64,000 nt of DNA from Ryuthela nishihirai (GCA_038380435.1 JAWZYU010000017.1:22877283-22941282); one strand, 5' to 3'; shown: positions 45,042-57,685, counted from the first letter of the stretch. The notes: generated by a model not told the origin, from the letters alone. Program-made: numbers and translations.

Positions 45042-47600
45042 GCAAGTTTGTTATTAAATAACATAAAAATATATAACACAATGTGTATTCTATTATAAAA
45101 TAAGATGATTCTTTAAAACACTGTACAATATATTTAAAATGCATAAAATTAGAGATTGATAGGTAAAGGGTGAGCCATTAGTATTCTAGAGTTCATACTT
45201 GAACACAATTTGTCATGAAGATAAAGGTATTATTAATATATATATAATTTCTTTTCCTTGTGCAGTAATGCAATAAAGTACCTGATATCAGCTTAAAAGT
45301 TATCAAACCATATATAAAATTTTTTTTGAATATAAGATTTAATGGGAACCAAATTCACAACTTCTTTAGGAAGAAGCCTTTGTTGAAAGAATGATGGAGT
45401 GATTAAATGTAGAGACACTGCTTAGATGCTGTGATGTCAGTAGTGCACTGTTAGAGGGTATATAGAATTTGCTGCATACAGGAAATGTAAGTAGAATGCT
45501 TTAGGATAACTCACTCACTGATATACAAGTGATATTTTTTATAATATTCCATATGCTGGATCAAGCCAATAATGGTGGTGTATGGATCTGATGGGTGGCG
45601 AAGCAATGATAACCAAATTATGTGTTTAACAGTAATGTGTACAATTAATCCATTTTATTTAGAATTTCTTTTTTAACTTTTTTTTTGGGCAACAGCTGGA
45701 GTATGTGGTAGTGATTTTTTTTTATGGGCTGGTATAGGTTGGAGCGAATTGCTAGTGGTCGCTTTAACTATTGATGGCAACATATTACAGTGATATATTA
45801 ATTTCAGTGATTTATTTTGTCTATTTATTAATCAATGATTTCATTGGTTAAATTATTATGGATTTTAGAATAATGTTAGATTCTGAAAAATTGAGAAGCT
45901 AATGGCAGTTGCTAATATGTAGGAAGGTGGTTAGACTAGGCAGGGATGAAACATAATATATGGGTAGATTTGTGGTAAATGGAAGTGTCAAAGTGCACGG
46001 ATATTCTCTGTATCAAATTGTCCAAAAATAAAAATGTTTTTATTTCAGTCAGCTTCATAAGTAAAATTACCATTTGATGATAGTTTTTTTTTTCACTGTA
46101 TGCAGCTCTCTATATAGTAAGGCTATTAAAAACCACCGAACACTATATATCCCCAACGGAAGGCAGAAGCATCCACACTTTAATGTAGAAAAATAGTAAA
46201 AGTAATTGACAAAATAGTGGTAAAGGAGTTAAAATGAGTGAGTAATTGTTAAAGGTCCAGTTGACTTTGAAGTCTGAAAAGGATAACATCATCCATAAAA
46301 TTTGACCATAATGGTAAAGGAATATACATGTAAGGATGATTTTGCAAACATTGTGCATCAGAAGGGCAATAATAAGGATTGAAATGAAACCTCTCATTTT
46401 TCTTACAGACTGTTTGCAGATATGGAAATTAATTTTTAAAATAGTTATTGTTTATTATAACCAATGTAATGCAGTGATGATGGCAAAATTTTTGAGTTCA
46501 TTAAATTATGTATGAAGTTCTAATTTATTATTTTTTAATGATTTGCAAAGAAAGTTCTGAAATAAAGATCAGTTGCATCAAATGAATATGCTTGTGTGGA
46601 GTTGTTTTCTGCAACACAAGGATTGCAGATAGAGGTGATGAAATTTATGCAGTAACAGGATATTAGTAAAAGGGATGTTTTAGTGTTATACTGAATAAAA
46701 GAAAATGCTGGAGCAAAATTTGGGTATGGTGTTTTCCTACTCTCATCTCACAGTGAACTGGACCTTCAATATTTCCCCATTAATTGTAGCTCCATTTTAC
46801 TCACCATTAATTTTTCTTAAGAAGTCAAAACCAATCAATAATCAAGCCAATTATATAATATTTTGATCCTATTTCTAGACATTTTTATATACAGAACCTC
46901 CACATATTTTGAAATTTCTGCTTAGTACAAACCTATCCATATATCATGCTTAATCCTTGTACAATTCAATTACCCACCCACTTATTTATGTTACCACACC
47001 ACTAATTAATCATGATTAGCATTTAAATTTCTCTGAACCTGCTGTAACCACCCATAATGATTCAACCAGTGAAATCTGTTATACCAATATATATAAAACT
47101 GGAATAAACATCAGCTAGATTGAAACTTTCATTAGCAAAGTACAGCATAAAATTAGACCACTTCTATTGGATTCATCTCAACTAACCTTCACCAGCCCAA
47201 AACAAATGGAAATATAGCTATACCAATTCAGTACTATACACTCTAGTTGTTACACAAGTTTTAAAAATTCTAAAACAACACGATTCATTGCATTTATTAC
47301 AGTTAATCAGTAATATTTCCTTATATTACTATACTTCAGCAGTCAAAAATTTGTGATACAAGTGGAATTAGATTTGCAAAGGTCTTTATGATATATATAT
47401 ATTAATGTTTTTCAACTGGAATAATGTGAAAATATGAGAAAACGAAATAAAAATATTTTTAATCATGCTGGAATTTAATAATAATATTTTAACTTGCAGC
47501 TGACTTTGGTTTTTCTGTTCAAGTTATGCTCATATAAATAAAATTTGGAATGAATGAATTTGTGAATGTTTAATTTGGTAGAAAGCTCAATTATTTTAGT
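45042..47600. other. Intron 6, first part: nothing named
   Basis: 2.5 kb after the inferred GC donor. Scattered T and A runs. A GATAGAGGTGATGAAATTTATG phrase near 46628 resembles one near 27865 (TAGAGGTGATGAAGTTTTAT), possibly an unrecognised repeat. Confidence 0.45.
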
Positions 47601-47639
47601 CATGTTTAAAATTAAAGCAACAAACACAAAAATTACATT

Positions 47640-49030
47640 AATTCCAAACTTTATAAATCTCTAAAGTTTGCATGTTTTGGATATGTAAATGGTCTCACAA
47701 GAGAAGAATATAGGAACAATACTCTAACACATGCATATTTATGCATTGATCACATTAATTCTAAAATAGCTAAATTTTCCTTGATAACACTCATCTGCCA
47801 AACGAAAATTGCTGAACATTATCCAATTATAGCAATATTAGACAAAATGTTGAAAAACACCAATACAGAAAAGAATAACAATAGCAATTTCAGAGTATCA
47901 ATTGGAATATATTTAGTGGCTATTTAAATTGTCCAATTGAGATTTATAATGCAGTTGTAAAAAAAAAAGCGAAATTAAGCAAGGCTCAAAAATTTAGTAT
48001 GCTACTTCTACTACGGGAAAAAAAAAAGCAAATGCAACAAAAAATGGATTACAACATAATGAGGAACCTAATTGAGAAAAATTATAGAGCAACAAAACTA
48101 ATGACCAATACAGGACAGCTTACACAACATTAGAAAATAAAGTCACAAATGAGATTCGCAAAGCAAGGATAAACTTTCATTCAATTAAAATGCTTCAATT
48201 CAATAACTCATTGTGGAAAATTGTTAACAAAATCATTGACCACCAGCATAAGTTATCTGATGTAATTCTGCAGAACATAAACAGCTAAATTCCACCAAAA
48301 ATAGTGCTAATATCTTTAACGATTATTTTTTGAATGTTGTGCATAAGTTTCAGGAAACATATGAACACTGTAATAATTTCTACTAGATCTCTCTAAACAG
48401 CATACACCCACAAACAATCTTCCTTCCTGATATAATGCCTTTAGAATTAACACAATATTCTAAATGAGTTCTGATTGTAAAAATATCTTCAACTTTGTTA
48501 ATTGACCCTCACAGAGCAGCTTTCTAAATTAATAAATAGAATACTGCCAGAAATTGAAATAATAATGAAAAGACATGTTGAAAATGTGCTTATGGGCTAC
48601 CTAGAAAAATATCAGCTTATTTCAAAAAATCAATTTGGTTATGAAGGAAACACTGGAACTCTAAATTTATTGGAACATTTTTCCAATGAAATCAATGCAA
48701 ACTTATACAATGTTGGAGCACCTTGATTTCCAAAAAACATTCAGTACATTAGACCATAACATCTTACTAAATAAACTGCATAACATAGGAATTAGGGGAC
48801 ATATATTTTACTTTATTAAAAATTACTTAAAAATAGACTTATTGTAACAAAAATTAGTAATATCACTAGTTAAGTCAAATAAGTTTAGTATGGAGCCCTC
48901 TATATTGGGATCATCGCCTTCCCTTATCTATATTAATGATATCAACAACATATGATTAACTCTTCTATCTACTTTATGTTAATGACACTGTGATCTTATG
49001 CAACAGTAAAATTTTTGAAAATGTTAATAG
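47640..49030 (+). mobile_element. LINE-B (Jockey/CR1-like) remnant
   Basis: Endonuclease end: FACFGYVNGLTREEYRNNTL with CIDHINSK and AEHYPIIAIL (the I-D-H-I and D/E-H-Y-P-I motifs). Then NEIRKARINFHSIKMLQF and LWKIVNKI, the linker before the polymerase. Reverse transcriptase: MKRHVENVLMGYLEKYQLIS with KNQFGYEGNTGTLNLLEHFS, then FQKTFSTLDHNILLNKLHNI (motif A with Asp lost), and YINDI. This wording differs from LINE-A and suits the Jockey/CR1 group. Many stops; the start is uncertain. Confidence 0.75.
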
Positions 49031-49144
49031 CAACCTATAAAAAGATTCTGATATTATTGTGATATCGTTTACAAAACAATTGTATTATATTTAATGAATT
49101 TTTATTTCTTTGACAAAGAGAAAGCTGTGTATAATTTTAATATA

Positions 49145-50280
49145 GGTGCTCAGTTTTAAAAGATAATGTTACATCTCGAAAAGTATGTAATGGAATGTCA
49201 TGAAATGTGGTGTACATGTAAATTTTGCAATGCCAAAGAAACAATTTCTTGAACATTTAACTGATTTGACCATAATAGTAAATTATGGTTGCTGTGAAAG
49301 GATATGTGGCTGTGGTTGCCATTCCAGTCAGCTGGAGTTAACTTGGATAGCAATTTGTTTTTGCTATGTCACAAAGATTATGTATGGATGATTGTGTTTG
49401 GTTTATAGCAATAGGTAGAATGGAAGCAGGTCAGTCCCAAATAGAGGTAATCCAGGGCCTTAAATGTACCATAAATATTCTCTCAAGGTTTTGGAGACAA
49501 ATTCAATAAAGAGAAGAGAGTGGTCATAGACCAAGACTAGGTCATCCTATGGCCACAGCTGCTCAGAATGACTGTTGTCTAAAACAGCAAGATGACATAA
49601 AGAAATGACAGCTAGGCAACATCAGAGAAAGAGATCTTTTTGGTGGTGGTAATGTGATAGTCATCATGATGATTGGCCATGTAGAGTTTCTGATCTTTCA
49701 GGGAGGCATTCTGACTGCTCAGAAATGCAGAGATGAGGTTCTTGCACCCTATGCAAGACTTTTCAGGGGTGCTCTTGGACTTGAATTCATATTCATGGAT
49801 GAGAACATCCATTCTCATAGAGTTCACATGATTGTCAACTTCCTTGAAAGTGAAGGTATATATAGGATGTAGTGGACAATATCATCCTCAGAACTGAACC
49901 CAATTGAATTATGTGTGAAATATCCTGGAGGTGTTATTTGCAGAAGGTGATCCCTCATCCCAGAGCACTCTATAAGCCCATAACTACTCATTGGAGTGGC
50001 TTTATTACCACAAATCTGCATCAACAGTATATGAATGTGTTGCATGAGTTGTGTGGCTATCAGGGATGATCAAAAGACTTATTAATATCTCCTAGCCTTT
50101 AAGTCCAGAATTTCCATTATGGGAATTCATTCTCTCACATGAATGTATATTACATGATTTCATCATTATTCCACTTACTGTTACTCTCATGTAACAATAC
50201 TGTTTATGAGTATTTTTGCTGAAAACCATTTCAAGTTAGGTGCACTTTTGTTGGTTATCCTTTACTTTTGAACAGCAGCA
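49145..50280 (+). mobile_element. Tc1-like remnant with internal deletion
   Basis: Forward: IGRMEAGQSQIEVIQGLKC (HTH start), RPRLGHPMATAAQNDC, then a jump to FGGGNVIVIMMIGHVEFLIF, GGILTAQKCRDEVLAPYARL, LEFIFMDENIHSHRVHMIVN and FLESEGI. The last block is the second-Asp region (usual F-x-Q-D-N-A-R-P-H), with Asp-Asn changed to Asp-Glu-Asn. The first catalytic Asp is removed by the deletion. Weak inverted ends (GGTGCTCAGTTTTAAAAG left; TGCTGCTGTTCAAAAG from the right) with TATA flanks. Confidence 0.75.
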
Positions 50281-50406
50281 TATATATATATATTCTTTGT
50301 ATGGATTCGTTAATCATTTTATTAATGGAAATGAAGTTCACCAATGCAAAATGCAAATATAACATGAAATTTCAAATTGTAACATTTGTGCTATTAAATA
50401 ATACAT

Positions 50407-51066
50407 ACAGTGTTTGTTTAGTGCAACTACTTACTGTATGAGCCAGGTTTTCATTCGATGGCTATACTGACCACCATGCATTTGATGTAGGTTCTGTGAA
50501 TGCCCTGAGATATTTGAATGAGATACTTGATCCATATGGTGGTGCAGTAGGTGACATTACCTCCTAATAGATGATAATGCATGTTCACACAGACTGAGTA
50601 ACCAATACCTTGAGAAGAAAGTATCCAACAAATGAAGTGCCCTGCTTTATATCTGAATCTCAACTAGATAGAACATCTATGGAATGACCCCAAATCTTTC
50701 AGGACTTCAGGACTGCTCTATTTCTTCAGTGGACTTTATTGCCCTTCCTTTCTCTGTATTATCTTATTGAGGGCATGAATTTATGTTGTCAGGCCTAGAT
50801 TAGTGCTAGAGTGGTGCCACATCCTTTATTAAATATGCATTTTGTATTCAAAATCACTCCTTCTTTTTCACCTACTTTATTTTTTATGGTATATATATAT
50901 ATATAATACTGTATATATATATATGTGAATCATTTTTACCCAAAATTTCATGACTTATCACAACATTATCTGTACCTTTCTGTGCAATTTGATTAAATAT
51001 GTCCAAATTTATTTCAAGATAAGTTAAATTTACTGATCTGTGCTTAACTTTTGATTAGCAGTGTAT
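50407..51066 (+). mobile_element. Tc1-like remnant, C-terminal part
   Basis: Forward sequence at about 50505-50700 reads LRYLNEILDP, a MDDNACSHRLSNQYLE-like block (second Asp region) and a decayed S-P-x-x-N-x-I-x-G region. The right end near 51060 reads back TACATACACTGCTAATC, resembling a Tc1 terminus. An AT repeat lies at 50888-50925. Boundaries approximate. Confidence 0.6.
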
Positions 51067-51210
51067 GTAAATCAATAAAGTGCAGTAAAATATGAAGTTT
51101 ATGAGGTCTTTTATAGAAAGTATAGTTTCATTGAATTCTTCAGTGTTAAACAGAGAATAATAGCCATGATTATAGGTTCTGTAGCTGCCAAAGAAGTTAC
51201 TTTTGGAGTA

Positions 51211-52489
51211 AAAGGGGTATTCAAAAAGTTCTTGATATGCATCTGTAGAACAAAAACCATTGCACTTATTTCAACAAAACTTTTATTGTCCTTCAAAGTA
51301 CTCCCCTCCAGCATCTATGCAAAGTTGCAGATGTCTATGCCAATTCTGGAATACTTGGTGGTACTCCTATTGAGGAATACTCTGCAACTCTGGATGCAGC
51401 CTTGAAAATGGCTTCCCAGCAAGTTTCTTTTAAATTTTTGGAAACAACCAAATATTGTATGGTGCCAGATTGGGTGAATATGCAAGATGGGGTAGCTGTT
51501 CGATTTCTTCCTGCTCCAGATAGGCCTTAAATTGCTGGGTTTTGTGAATGTTGCCATTGTCATGAAGAAGGAGAATCATTGACAGCCTGTTGTTGCATAC
51601 TGCTCCTTCATATCCTTAACTATTTTGGGCAAAACATGTTGGTTAAAAAGGCTATTTATAGTAATTTTTTTCATGTAAAGTGTCCACAGCTAATACTCCT
51701 TGTGAATTAAAAAAAATTGTAAACATCCTCTTCCTTGAATGATAGTGTTGTTGGAGGATTTAGGGACACAATTCATCTTCTGCAACCCAAACATAGTTGT
51801 CAATCTTTCTGGGAGTTATATAGTTATTAGACCACATTTCATCATCTGTGACAATGTTTGGGGCCACTAGGTTTAAACTTTGCCAGTATATCCTTGCCTG
51901 AGTCAACTAGCTCTTTTTTGCTGCTCTCTCAGTTTGTGGGGCATATATCTATCATTTGGCATATGTCTATCATTTGGCACATATCTGTTGGAACTTTAAA
52001 TGTTGATGAATAACTGTTTTCACACTGCCAATCAATACAATGACATCTAAACTTATTACCTGAATAATGATGTGTGGGTTTTCCTTAGTGAGTTTACGAT
52101 TTTTTTAATGATTTCAAAGCATTGCCATCTTTCTCTGAATTTGCACATCCATCCTGTAATAGTGCCATGTGAACAGATATGACCACCATATCTGTTCACA
52201 TGGCACATGTTATAAATTGGCATGTTTTTTTTTTGCGTCATCCCGAAGCTGCATCTTTGTGAAAATGTAAAATCTTTCCCTGTCTTTAGTAGGCACCACA
52301 GTAACAATGCAGAGATTTTGCAGACTGAAATTTATGTGCTGCCAGCGAAGAGAGAAATGATGATGCAACCTTTGATTTTAATATGTAATGGCAAGTTTAG
52401 ACAAGCTTTCACACTCATAGCTCATTAATTTCGGAGGAGCAAATGTAAATCTACAGATGCATGTCAAGAACCTTTTTGAATGCCCTTTG
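51211..52489 (-). mobile_element. Mariner transposon, full length but decayed
   Basis: Ends AAAGGGGTATTCAAAAAG and, read back from the right, CAAAGGGCATTCAAAAAG, continuing to ATGCATCTGTAG on both sides, flanked by TA. 1279 bp, the usual mariner length. The reverse-strand transposase is broken into short frames: LPHLAYSPNLAPYNIWLF-like near 51480, FKRNLLGSHFQG, and FNRSTTKYSRIGIDICNFA at the C-terminus. A perfect 19-bp-arm hairpin lies at 52162-52206. Confidence 0.9.
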
Positions 52490-52601
52490 TATTGCTGTGT
52501 TTTTTCAGTTTGATTATTCTTTACACTTTTAATACTGAAAAAGTTTCTAGGAATTCTGCAAATATGTTGTTGACATTTTTTAGATTTATTTTGTTCCTTA
52601 G

Positions 52602-52815
52602 ATGGATGGATGGATCATTTTTAGAACTAGATGCAGAACATATTGAAGCAGCAGTAGCAGATTTTAAAACAGACGGTTTTAAAATTAAAAAAGTTTTGCA
52701 GAACCGTTTTAAAGCTGACAGAAAAAAAGAGGCAAGAAAAGATGTTATTTCAGAGCAAATGCCTCCACCTCTACAAATTTGTGACCATGCTCTACATAAA
52801 ATTGCTGAATTCTAT
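52602..52815 (+). CDS. DNAH3-like: Dynein heavy chain exon 7 of window (start of linker region)
   Basis: Acceptor TGTTCCTTAG and donor TAT|GTAAGT. After one base the frame reads WMDGSFLELDAEHIEAAVA, then a Lys-rich helix with KKVLQNRFK and a PPPLQICDHALHK block. W-M-D-G followed by a D-x-E-x-I/V-E helix marks the entrance to the linker (DHC_N2) in inner-arm dyneins. The frame is also open upstream from 52480, and an earlier AG at 52583 would add six codons (hydrophobic plus Arg). I prefer 52602 because it removes residues with no counterpart in the family. Confidence 0.9.
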
Positions 52816-53238
52816 GTAAGTAAGGAATAATATAAATCTTTTTAGTTTTAAAAATTGTATTATCTTTTATGTTTTACTTTTTGCACATGTAAATCTTCTG
52901 GGTGATAGTTTGGGCCTTATTTTGCATAATAGATGAAAAGTTAACATTGACCAGATCAGGTAGTGTGTAGTAAAAGCAATTGCTTTTTTAGGTTCTCTAC
53001 TTTCTTTTTTGATTTTTTCCTTTAACCATAACTGATATTATGGAGTCAATTCTGACCTCAGTGTGTTATATTTGTTTCTCTCCCAGTAGATAGTTAAAGA
53101 ATATTGTAGAGTCTTTGATGAAAGTGCAATAATTTTGTTCTTCCAGATTTCTGTGTGGCATATGAAAATTCTTTCACATTAGTGTAGTATCTTAGAAGAC
53201 TACCTTAAGTTGGTGTAGTGCAAACACTGCCTATTAAT
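52816..53238. other. Intron 7, first part: nothing recognised
   Basis: About 420 bp of AT-rich intron between exon 7 and a SINE-1. Confidence 0.5.
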
Positions 53239-53621
53239 GTGAGGGTAGGGGTGGCTCAGTTGGTAGTACGCCAGGCTTGTAATCTGCAGTTTCCAGGTTC
53301 AAATCCCAGCTGGGCCAGTGTTGAGATTTATCTGTGTTAAACTCCCCATCCTGCCCATGGTCAGTAGGGGAGTCAATGGACTTGGAAAGGCCATTGTCCA
53401 TTGGTGGGACAGTAAGCTGTGGCTCTGTGTGTGGGAGAGCCATATCCTGTGCATGTTAAAGAACATGCTGGATGGCCTTGACAGCAGGTTACCATCTGTC
53501 TCCCAATAGCTGTTCCAGTGGGTCCCCTCCTCCAACCTTCTTTGAGCCTTCAGGGTTCTTGTAGCATGGCCATTTAACCCTTGTATCAAAAAAGCTGCTT
53601 GGAGATAAAACAGCCCAACCT
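53239..53621 (+). repeat. SINE-1, complete forward copy
   Basis: Head with A box GTGGCTCAGTTGGTAGTACG, anticodon loop CTTGTAA and B box GGTTCAAATCC; body GGTGGGACAGTAAGCTGTGG; tail GGAGATAAAACAGCCCAAC. Flanked by TATTAAT at 53232-53238 and 53622-53628. The nearest thing to a tRNA gene here, but the acceptor arm does not pair, so it is a SINE head. Confidence 0.92.
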
Positions 53622-54059
53622 TATTAATTATTAACTATTTATTGTTCTTATCTTCCTACTTTAATAGAAAAATATATTTTGGAACAATGAATTTAAATTT
53701 CCCACAGAGAAATATATTCCTGTTCATAGCTTTTGGTAATTTCTTTAGTCATAAAACTATTCTTACCAATATATCTCTGACAGCTTTACCTTCCACTTCT
53801 AAAATGTCCACTGAAATATAATATACACTATTATATTATTAATTTATCATAGACTATTATAAGTTATTGTATAAATAAGAGAAATATATAATAAAGATAA
53901 TACTCTATGTGAGTGTAAAGATCGGAATTATTAAGATGCTTTCATGAATCAAATACTAAACCATTTAAATTTCTTCAGCTTGTCAAAAGTTATGTTTGTG
54001 TTGCATCAGCAGGTATATGTAGAGTAATAGCAGTAATCATTTCCCATGTAAAAATTTTC
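53622..54059. other. Intron 7 stretch: nothing recognised
   Basis: AT-rich sequence, no supported motif. Confidence 0.5.
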
Positions 54060-55170
54060 AGCAACAGTTGAAAATGCAGCCATGTAGAAGGATTTGGGTT
54101 GCTGCCATAGCCACTGGTCGACACACTCCTGTAGTTATTCATTTGTAGGAATTTTTCCCTCCTAAATGCTCCTTAAGTGGGCCAAACAGTTGGAAATCAT
54201 TTGGAGCCAAGTCAGGACTGTGGGAGGGATGGCTGAGTATTTCCCAGCCCGGTGAAGCCACAGCTGTTGTCATTTGAGCCATGTATGGCTTAGCATTGTC
54301 ATGCAACAAGATGACTTGCTTCGATAATTTTCCTGGCCTCTTCTTGTGGATGGTGGGTTGAAGCTTCTCTTTTAAGAAAGTAGCATAACACTGTGCATTC
54401 ATTGTTGCACCCAATGCAAAAAAGTCTACTAGGAATGCCTTGTTTATATCACAGAATACAGTAGTCATTAGCTTTCCTGCAGATGGCACTGCCTTGAATT
54501 TCTTCGGCTGTGGGGAACCCTTGTGGTGCCATTCATAGCTGGTTCACTTGGTTTCTGGAGTAAAGTAATGAACCCAAGTCTCATCATTGGTCATGATCTG
54601 CTGCAGAAATGCATCTCCCTAAGACAAAGTGGTACAAAAGCTCTGTGCAAATGGTGACACAGAACAACTTCTGATCAAATGTTTATGCTATTAGTACCCA
54701 ATGTGCACACACATTTCTGGATAGCAGCACTCATGGATGAGTTTTCCACAGTACCAACACTGATGTTGACTATTGCAACTGTGTCACATACCCTTAACCT
54801 CCTGTTTTCTGAAATAACCTGTTGCACACAATCGATGTTCACTTCAGTCACAGTAGTAGCCAACACATGTCCATGCAGTTCATTTGCCACTCCTTCTTGG
54901 CCCTTGAAAAACTTGTTGCACCAATTGTAGACCCTTGCCTTTGACAGCATATTATCCCCATACTGTGCTTGCAATCTTTGCAAACTTTCAGCAGGCTTCA
55001 TCTTCTCTTTCATATAATTTAATAATACAATACTGTTGCACACTCACTGACACCTCTACAGATTCTATGTTTCTCACAACACATGTCCTCACAGGCAGCG
55101 TGTGGATCAAACCACTACTGGTGTGAAGGGTAGGTTCTCACTTATTTACCATATGGATTCTATTACAATC
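54060..55170 (-). mobile_element. Mariner remnant, second family
   Basis: Reverse strand. N-terminal half, 55043-54675: LNYMKEKMKPAESLQRLQAQ, LSKARVYNWCNKFFKGQEGV (HTH) and ENRRLRVCDTVAIVNISVG (second HTH). C-terminal half, 54489-54139: FCDINKAFLVDF, ILLHDNAKPYMA (second catalytic Asp) and LSHPSHSPDLAPNDFQLFGP (third Asp), PLKEHLGGK. The first catalytic Asp region is decayed near 54550. Termini not certain. Confidence 0.88.
54139..54489 (-). pseudogene. Mariner transposase catalytic half
   Basis: A 116-residue open frame with HDNAKPY and SPDLAPNDFQLFGPLKEHL, 34-residue spacing typical of DD34D mariner transposases. Interrupted upstream by stops that separate it from the DNA-binding half (54675-55043). 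Confidence 0.88.
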
Positions 55171-55379
55171 AGTACAGAACATGGAGAGTTACAATAAAAT
55201 GTCCAGGTTAACCCTTGAACCATCCTCCTTTTTAAAGAAAACTGTCAATTTGTAAAATTCAGTATTAAGATAAATTTCACTTATATTTCAAAGAGCTACT
55301 ATACATTTTAATAAAAATAAATATGACCATGTTGTATGTATAATACCTATGGGAGGTTTATAATAAAAAATTGTCCCTT

Positions 55380-55475
55380 CAAATATCTGCTTGTCACAGA
55401 GGTCTGACAGGAGCCTATTGGTATAATTCGCCATAGAAAATGTCTATGAGGAAGGCAAAGATCTCAGCAGAAAGA
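55380..55475 (-). repeat. SINE-2 fragment, reverse
   Basis: Tail side TCTGCTTGTCACAGAGGTC, GACAGGAGCCTATTGG, and GATCTCAGCAGAAAGACAAT. The tRNA-like head is missing. Confidence 0.75.
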
Positions 55476-55700
55476 CAATAGAAGAAAAGAAACATTAATT
55501 TTTAATTCATATGAAATACTTAATATATATGTATCAAATATTGAAAATTTGAGCAGTGTAAAAATAGTCTTGATCTTGCCTTAATAACCCACTTTTCAAG
55601 TTAATATTTGTGCAATTTTTTTAAGTGTCTTTATTTTTGTAAATTGGAATAGACATATTAACTGGTTTAGTGTATCATTTTTTGTAATTGTCATTTTTAG

Positions 55701-55886
55701 AGCTACATTCCAATTATGAAAATTCTTTGCAATCCTGGAATGAGAGTTCGTCATTGGCAAGATGTTTCCTCAATTATTGAAGAAGAAATTATCCCAGATT
55801 CTAGTACAACATTTAGGAAGCTGTTAGGTACAGGAGTCCAACATCAGTTGGATAAAATAGAACCTATTAGTGCTATTGCTTCAAGG
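55701..55886 (+). CDS. DNAH3-like: Dynein heavy chain exon 8 of window (linker)
   Basis: Acceptor TCATTTTTAG and donor AGG|GTAATA, 62 codons, phase 0. It contains YIPIMKILCNPGMRVRHW, the most conserved motif of the early linker (I/L-x-x-L-x-N-P-G-M/L-R-x-R-H-W in almost every axonemal dynein heavy chain), followed by TTFRKLLGTGV and KIEPISAIASR. The last stretch corresponds to the I-S-x-x-A/G-S-K-E-F/Y-S-L-E-K-A junction, whose second half begins exon 9. Confidence 0.95.
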
Positions 55887-56149
55887 GTAATACTTTTATT
55901 TATCTCATCATTCCTGCCATTTGTATTAATGATATTTATCTAATGGAATGCTATAACTAATGTCCAAATGTGGTTTAGAACAAAATTCAAACTTATGAAT
56001 TAAAATTAAAATTAATTCAAACTTATGAACAAAATTCAAACAAATTCAAGATTATTAAATATTTCCCTCTTATTAAAAATTGAACTTTATTTTAAGATAT
56101 AATTCATATACCTCCTGCACATCATTAAACACTTTACCCCTTTTTTTAA

Positions 56150-56610
56150 TACAGTAAATCTGCCATATGCTCAAGTTCTATTTGTGTGAATTTGAATCTA
56201 TGCAAACTATCTTTAATGCCCTCTTCTTTTGTGCACGAACTGAAATTCAAATATATGTGAGTTAGCTCAATATTATCTCAGGGATTGAAGCCAGTAAAGG
56301 TGCAGCAGCAATAAGGTGTGCATTTGGAATTAACAAATCTATGGTGCACACCATTCACGCAAAGAAGGAGGCCATAAAGGCATGTGCAACAAATTACATC
56401 TGTGTGATTGTTTCGTAAAATTTTTTAATTTTTCAATTTCTACTGTATGTTCCCTTTGCAAAAATGTAGTAAAATAATTTCTAAACTTTTGTTTTTCATC
56501 TCTTTTTATTTGTATTACCTTATGTAATTTACGTAAATAATTAGTATACTAAAAGTATGTGGATGTAATTGCAAGCGATTCTGGAACCTAACCCCATATT
56601 TCCAATTGTT
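56150..56610 (+). mobile_element. Tigger/pogo remnant
   Basis: Translation around 56278-56400 gives IEASKGAAAIRCAFGINKSM followed by VHTIHAKKEAIKA, a pogo-type HTH. The 3' part CGATTCTGGAACCTAACCCC resembles known Tigger 3' regions. The transposase core is missing. Ends approximate. Confidence 0.6.
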
Positions 56611-57685
56611 TCTTAAGCTCCCTTTCAAGAATTTAATGTTTTCAAGGTTTTTTGGAGAATGGGAGGGAGGTGCCAAGTGTACTTTTCTTTGTTTTCTTTT
56701 ACTATTTTAATTGAGCAAAGTTTCAATATTCAGCCTTTTAATATTTTCTAGTTGCTTACATATGATTAGCTTCTCTTTACATAGATCAGGAGTTCTCCAC
56801 ATGTGGTCCACACAATTGTTGTGAGTGATGTTTATTAATGATATTTAAAAAATATATGTATAAATAAAATAGCAAAAAATTAAAAGGACTCGCAAAAATA
56901 TGTATTTCTAATATTTTGATTGGACAAGGTACCTTAAAATTTATTTTAATTGAAAAATTCTTTTTTATTAATCTATTGTAAATATCGAATTTAGGCAGTC
57001 CATTATATTTGGATCAACAAGTGATCAATGATTGCAAAATCCTTCCTGAGCTTGCAGTTTCTCATTGTAATGAATATATTTCATCAAGTACTTTTTGATT
57101 TTCTATGTATCATCATCTCAGGTGATTCATTGTCATGTAAATTAGACAATATCATTAATGTTTTGGTGCTTTCCCTTTTTTTTCTTAATGCTATTTATAC
57201 TAATTAATTAATTAATTAATGTTAATGGTATTACCAAAAAAGGAAAAAAAATATATCAAAGTTTACAATGAAAAAGTATCCATGGAATAAGGGCATCCAC
57301 ATTCTATAATTATTTAAATAAAATAGGGAAATAAATATCTATATCTAATATATCTAATAAATAAAAAAAAATATATTGAATCTAAAAGTAGTTATTTTCA
57401 TATTTAGTTTAATATAATGACTTTTGTATTTTTTATAATAATCTTTAATTTTTTTATTATTAATTTAACAGTCTAAATGTATTTGCTGTTGTTTAACAAT
57501 CTTTACTAAGAAATCATAAAAAAACCAAGCTCCAAGCCATTTGTTTTATAACAGTTTGTAGGAAGTGAAAAAATACTTCTTGAATGATGATTATGTGGTT
57601 GTCACTCAGTAAGGAACATAGCACAATACTGCATACTGCAGATTAACAATTTATCACACTTTTTATGTGATTTAGAAGTGAACTA
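56611..57685. other. Intron 8 stretch: nothing recognised
   Basis: About 1.1 kb, AT-rich, with a TAAT tandem run at about 57201-57219. No gene. Confidence 0.5.

Noticed and set aside
45042..45049. GT donor at 45046 for exon 6
   Set aside because: It leaves phase 0 while exon 7 requires phase 2; the GT at 45050 leaves phase 1. Only the GCAAGT site keeps the frame.
52480..52601. Upstream extension of exon 7 (open frame from 52480, or acceptor at 52583)
   Set aside because: The added residues are hydrophobic, Phe/Leu-rich and have no counterpart in dyneins. The acceptor at 52601 has a good pyrimidine tract and leads directly to W-M-D-G.
53239..53320. Functional tRNA genes at SINE heads (also 34980-35050 reverse, 58490-58560, 61845-61915)
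   Set aside because: Internal promoter boxes are present, but acceptor arms do not pair and each head runs into a repeated SINE body.
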